Positions 6,247-7,996 of a DNA stretch of 7,996 nt are shown here, piece after piece (position 1 is the stretch's first letter; each line of letters begins with the position of its first letter). The stretch comes from Alphaproteobacteria bacterium (lineage in GTDB: Bacteria; Pseudomonadota; Alphaproteobacteria; Rhodobacterales; Rhodobacteraceae), in NCBI GenBank assembly GCA_030830465.1, contig JAURMY010000333.1, positions 1 to 7,996 on the forward strand, read 5' to 3'. Position numbers and translations under genes: made by a program. The notes below the pieces were generated by a model, which saw nothing but the letters and a program-made list of their open reading frames with translations, was not told the origin of the DNA and ran no database searches.

Positions 6247-7057
6247 CAGCCGGGCCTCGGCGGTTGCAACCCGCCTGCTGGCCGCCTTTGACCAAGGTGC
6301 GCAACTGACACCCCCCAGTCGCGACTGGCCCGAAATGACCCTGGCCGAAGGTTACGCCGTCGCCGCCGACATCCATGCCCGGCGCATCTCCCGGGGCGAC
6401 AGGGTTGCGGGGCGCAAGATCGGGTTTACCAACCGCAAGATCTGGGACATCTATAATGTCCATGCGCCGGTCTGGGGCTGGATGTATCAAAACAGCACCC
6501 GGCACATTCCAAATGACCGGCGCGTCACGCTGCCGGCTTTGCCGGAATGCCGGATCGAGCCGGAAATCGCCTTTCACTTCATCGAGACGCCGAATGCGGC
6601 AATGACCGACACGCGCCTTGCCGCCTGTATCGACCGGATCGCGCATGGCTTTGAGGTGGTCTGGTCCGCCTATCCCGGCTGGCAATTCACAGCGCCCGAC
6701 TCGGTCGCCGCCTTTGCGATGCACGCGTCTTTTGCCTATGGACCGCCACAGGCCGCCGCACCGTTTCTGGCCCATGGCGGGCACCCGCTTGCCAACCTGA
6801 AAATCACCCTGACCGGCCCTTCCGGCACCCTGAAAGGGTCCGGCGAAGACGTGCTTGGCGGCCCGCTTCAGGCCCTGCGCCGCCTGATTGCGGAAACAGA
6901 GGCAATGCCCGGCGCGGCACCGATTGGCGCGGGCGAATGGATCACCACCGGCACCCTGACCGATGCCCGCCCGGTCTTTGCCGGCGACCGCTGGCAAACC
7001 CATCTGGAAGGCGTCGACCTGCCGGACCTTGACGTGACCTTTGCGGCCACACCCTGA
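6239..7057 (+). CDS. 2-keto-4-pentenoate hydratase-like protein (FAH/MhpD superfamily)
   Basis: The 272-residue product matches the hydratase/decarboxylase branch of the fumarylacetoacetate hydrolase superfamily, close in length to MhpD (about 269). The motif GRKIGFTN at 58-65 supplies K60, and the metal-binding acids are E107 and E109 in RIEPEIAF and E139 in HGFEVVWS, spaced as in Mhp[17 protein letters not shown] and [15 protein letters not shown] are the conserved C-terminal substrate loops. Relatives hydrate 2-hydroxypenta-2,4-dienoate in aromatic meta-cleavage pathways or decarboxylate oxalocrotonate; no other pathway genes are visible, so the substrate is unassigned. The chosen start is the GTG at 6239, overlapping trpA by eight bases, because residues before the next ATG (6335, residue 33) form the N-terminal helix typical of MhpD ([13 protein letters not shown]). 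No strong ribosome-binding site is seen, which suits translational coupling to trpA. The open frame continues upstream to 5930 inside trpA, but that part is a shadow. Confidence 0.88.
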   Translation: MPDSRASAVATRLLAAFDQGAQLTPPSRDWPEMTLAEGYAVAADIHARRISRGDRVAGRKIGFTNRKIWDIYNVHAPVWGWMYQNSTRHIPNDRRVTLPALPECRIEPEIAFHFIETPNAAMTDTRLAACIDRIAHGFEVVWSAYPGWQFTAPDSVAAFAMHASFAYGPPQAAAPFLAHGGHPLANLKITLTGPSGTLKGSGEDVLGGPLQALRRLIAETEAMPGAAPIGAGEWITTGTLTDARPVFAGDRWQTHLEGVDLPDLDVTFAATP

Positions 7058-7080
7058 CCCCGCCGTTTTTCAATATCGCA

Positions 7081-7091
7081 TTGCGCCGCAA
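7081..7091. promoter_or_regulatory. Short inverted repeat upstream of the lactate dehydrogenase-like gene
   Basis: TTGCG-C-CGCAA is an 11-bp perfect palindrome around one base in the 79-bp gap before the FMN enzyme. TTGCGC at 7081-7086 could also be a -35 box, with TAAACA (7104-7109) 17 bp later as a poor -10. Either reading is weak; the gene may instead be read through from the hydratase. Confidence 0.25.
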
Positions 7092-7124
7092 AACCTTCAC
7101 CGGTAAACATCCCCTGCCACATTC

Positions 7125-7129
7125 AAGGA
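7125..7129 (+). promoter_or_regulatory. Shine-Dalgarno site of the lactate dehydrogenase-like gene
   Basis: AAGGA lies seven bases before the ATG at 7137 and fixes that start. Confidence 0.75.
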
Positions 7130-7136
7130 CAGCGCC

Positions 7137-7996
7137 ATGACCGTGATCACCTGCATCGAAGACCTGCACCGGATCTACAAACGGCGGGTCCCGAAAATGT
7201 TCTACGAATATGCCGAAACCGGGTCCTGGACCCAACAGACCTTTCGCGAAAACTCGACGGATTTCCAGCAACTCCATTTCCGCCAGCGCGTCGCGGTGGA
7301 TATGTCAAACCGGACAACCAAAACCAAGATGATCGGCCAGGATGTCGCCATGCCGGTCGCCCTTGCACCGATCGGCATGTGCGGCATGCAGCACGCCGAT
7401 GGCGAGATCAAGGCCGCAAAGGCCGCCGAAAAATTCGGCGTGCCCTTCACCCTGTCCACCATGTCAATCTGCTCGATCGAGGATGTGGCCGAAAACACCA
7501 CAAAACCCTTCTGGTTTCAGCTCTACGTGATGCGGGACGAAAAATTCCTGAAAGCGATCATCGAACGGGCCAGGGCCGCGAAATGTTCTGCCCTTGTGCT
7601 GACGCTTGATCTGCAAATTCTGGGCCAGCGCCACCGCGATCTGAAAAACGGCCTGTCCGCGCCACCCAAACCCACCCTGGCCAACCTGATCAACCTGTCA
7701 ACGAAATGGCGTTGGGGTCTGGGCATGCTTGGCACCAACCGGCGCGCGTTCCGCAATATCGTCGGCCATGTCGATACGGTGACCGATCCGTCCAAACTGA
7801 TGGAATGGACCGCGCAGCAATTCGATCCGAAACTCGATTGGGAAGCCGCGAAAAAGATCAAGAAAATGTGGGGCGGCCCGATGATCCTGAAAGGGATCAT
7901 GGATGTCGAAGACGCGAAAATGGCGGTCAATGTCGGGGCCGATGCGATTATCGTGTCCAACCACGGCGGCCGGCAACTTGACGGGGCCCTCAGCTC
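7137..7996 (+). CDS. lldD: FMN-dependent alpha-hydroxy-acid dehydrogenase, L-lactate dehydrogenase (LldD) type, 3' end missing
   Basis: The first 286 residues are present; family members have about 380-390, so about 100 are cut off by the window edge. The protein has the FMN-dependent TIM barrel of the LldD/glycolate oxidase/mandelate dehydrogenase family. Y23 in KMFYEYAETG and Y130 in WFQLYV match the substrate-binding tyrosines, VALAPIGMCGMQHADGE at 74-90 lines the FMN site, D158 and R165 lie in LDLQILGQRHRD, K252 in ILKGIMD contacts the flavin, and H276 with R279 in SNHGGRQLDGA are the catalytic base and the carboxylate-binding arginine. The sequence LGQRHRDLKNGLSAPPK is typical of proteobacterial LldD, which oxidises L-lactate to pyruvate at the inner membrane face and passes electrons to quinone. 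Glycolate or another hydroxy acid remains possible without the C-terminus. It is 79 bp downstream of the hydratase. No lldR or lldP is visible in the window. Confidence 0.88.
   Translation, partial: MTVITCIEDLHRIYKRRVPKMFYEYAETGSWTQQTFRENSTDFQQLHFRQRVAVDMSNRTTKTKMIGQDVAMPVALAPIGMCGMQHADGEIKAAKAAEKFGVPFTLSTMSICSIEDVAENTTKPFWFQLYVMRDEKFLKAIIERARAAKCSALVLTLDLQILGQRHRDLKNGLSAPPKPTLANLINLSTKWRWGLGMLGTNRRAFRNIVGHVDTVTDPSKLMEWTAQQFDPKLDWEAAKKIKKMWGGPMILKGIMDVEDAKMAVNVGADAIIVSNHGGRQLDGALS

Noticed and set aside
6212..7003. A 263-residue open frame opposite the hydratase gene
   Set aside because: Antisense shadow; Gly/Arg-rich without recognisable motifs, while the sense frame has the full hydratase motif set.

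Overview
This window looks like ordinary chromosomal core DNA from an alphaproteobacterium, most likely of the Rhodobacteraceae/Roseobacter group. The base composition is GC-rich, codons strongly prefer G or C in third position, promoters are of the TTG(C/A)-N16-17-TATNNT kind, and the gene content (TrpA, YchF, an LldD-type lactate dehydrogenase, a DsrC/TusE-like protein) fits. The taxonomic assignment is an inference from style and gene content, since no rRNA or marker gene allows a firm one. No mobile element, CRISPR array, tRNA, rRNA or prophage remnant was seen.

Layout. On the minus strand at the left end, a flavin-containing monooxygenase gene (634-1968) overlaps by ATGA the start of a bile acid:sodium symporter family gene, which runs off the window at position 1. 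Divergent from this pair is a small DsrC/TusE-family gene (2130-2495), followed after 76 bp by a fold-type I aminotransferase (2572-3771). That gene is convergent, with 8 bp between stops, with ychF on the minus strand (3780-4877). Divergent from ychF is a PhnB-like VOC protein (4991-5392), then trpA (5455-6246), whose last 8 bases overlap the GTG start of a 2-keto-4-pentenoate hydratase-like gene (6239-7057). After 79 bp comes the start of an L-lactate dehydrogenase-type FMN enzyme (7137 onward), cut by the right edge.

How the genes fit together. The window is a string of small transcription units, not one pathway. The monooxygenase/transporter pair is very probably co-translated and may serve uptake and oxidation of one small organic compound. 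trpA and the hydratase are tightly coupled although one is biosynthetic and the other belongs to a family of aromatic meta-cleavage enzymes. ychF and trpA are housekeeping genes. All intergenic stretches are short (the longest, 1969-2129, is 161 bp). Candidate promoters were found by eye upstream of the DsrC-like, aminotransferase, VOC and ychF genes.

I found no convincing new multi-gene system. The observation most worth following is the DsrC-like protein: it keeps the upstream conserved cysteine (Cys107) but has tryptophan where the usual penultimate sulfur-carrying cysteine should be.
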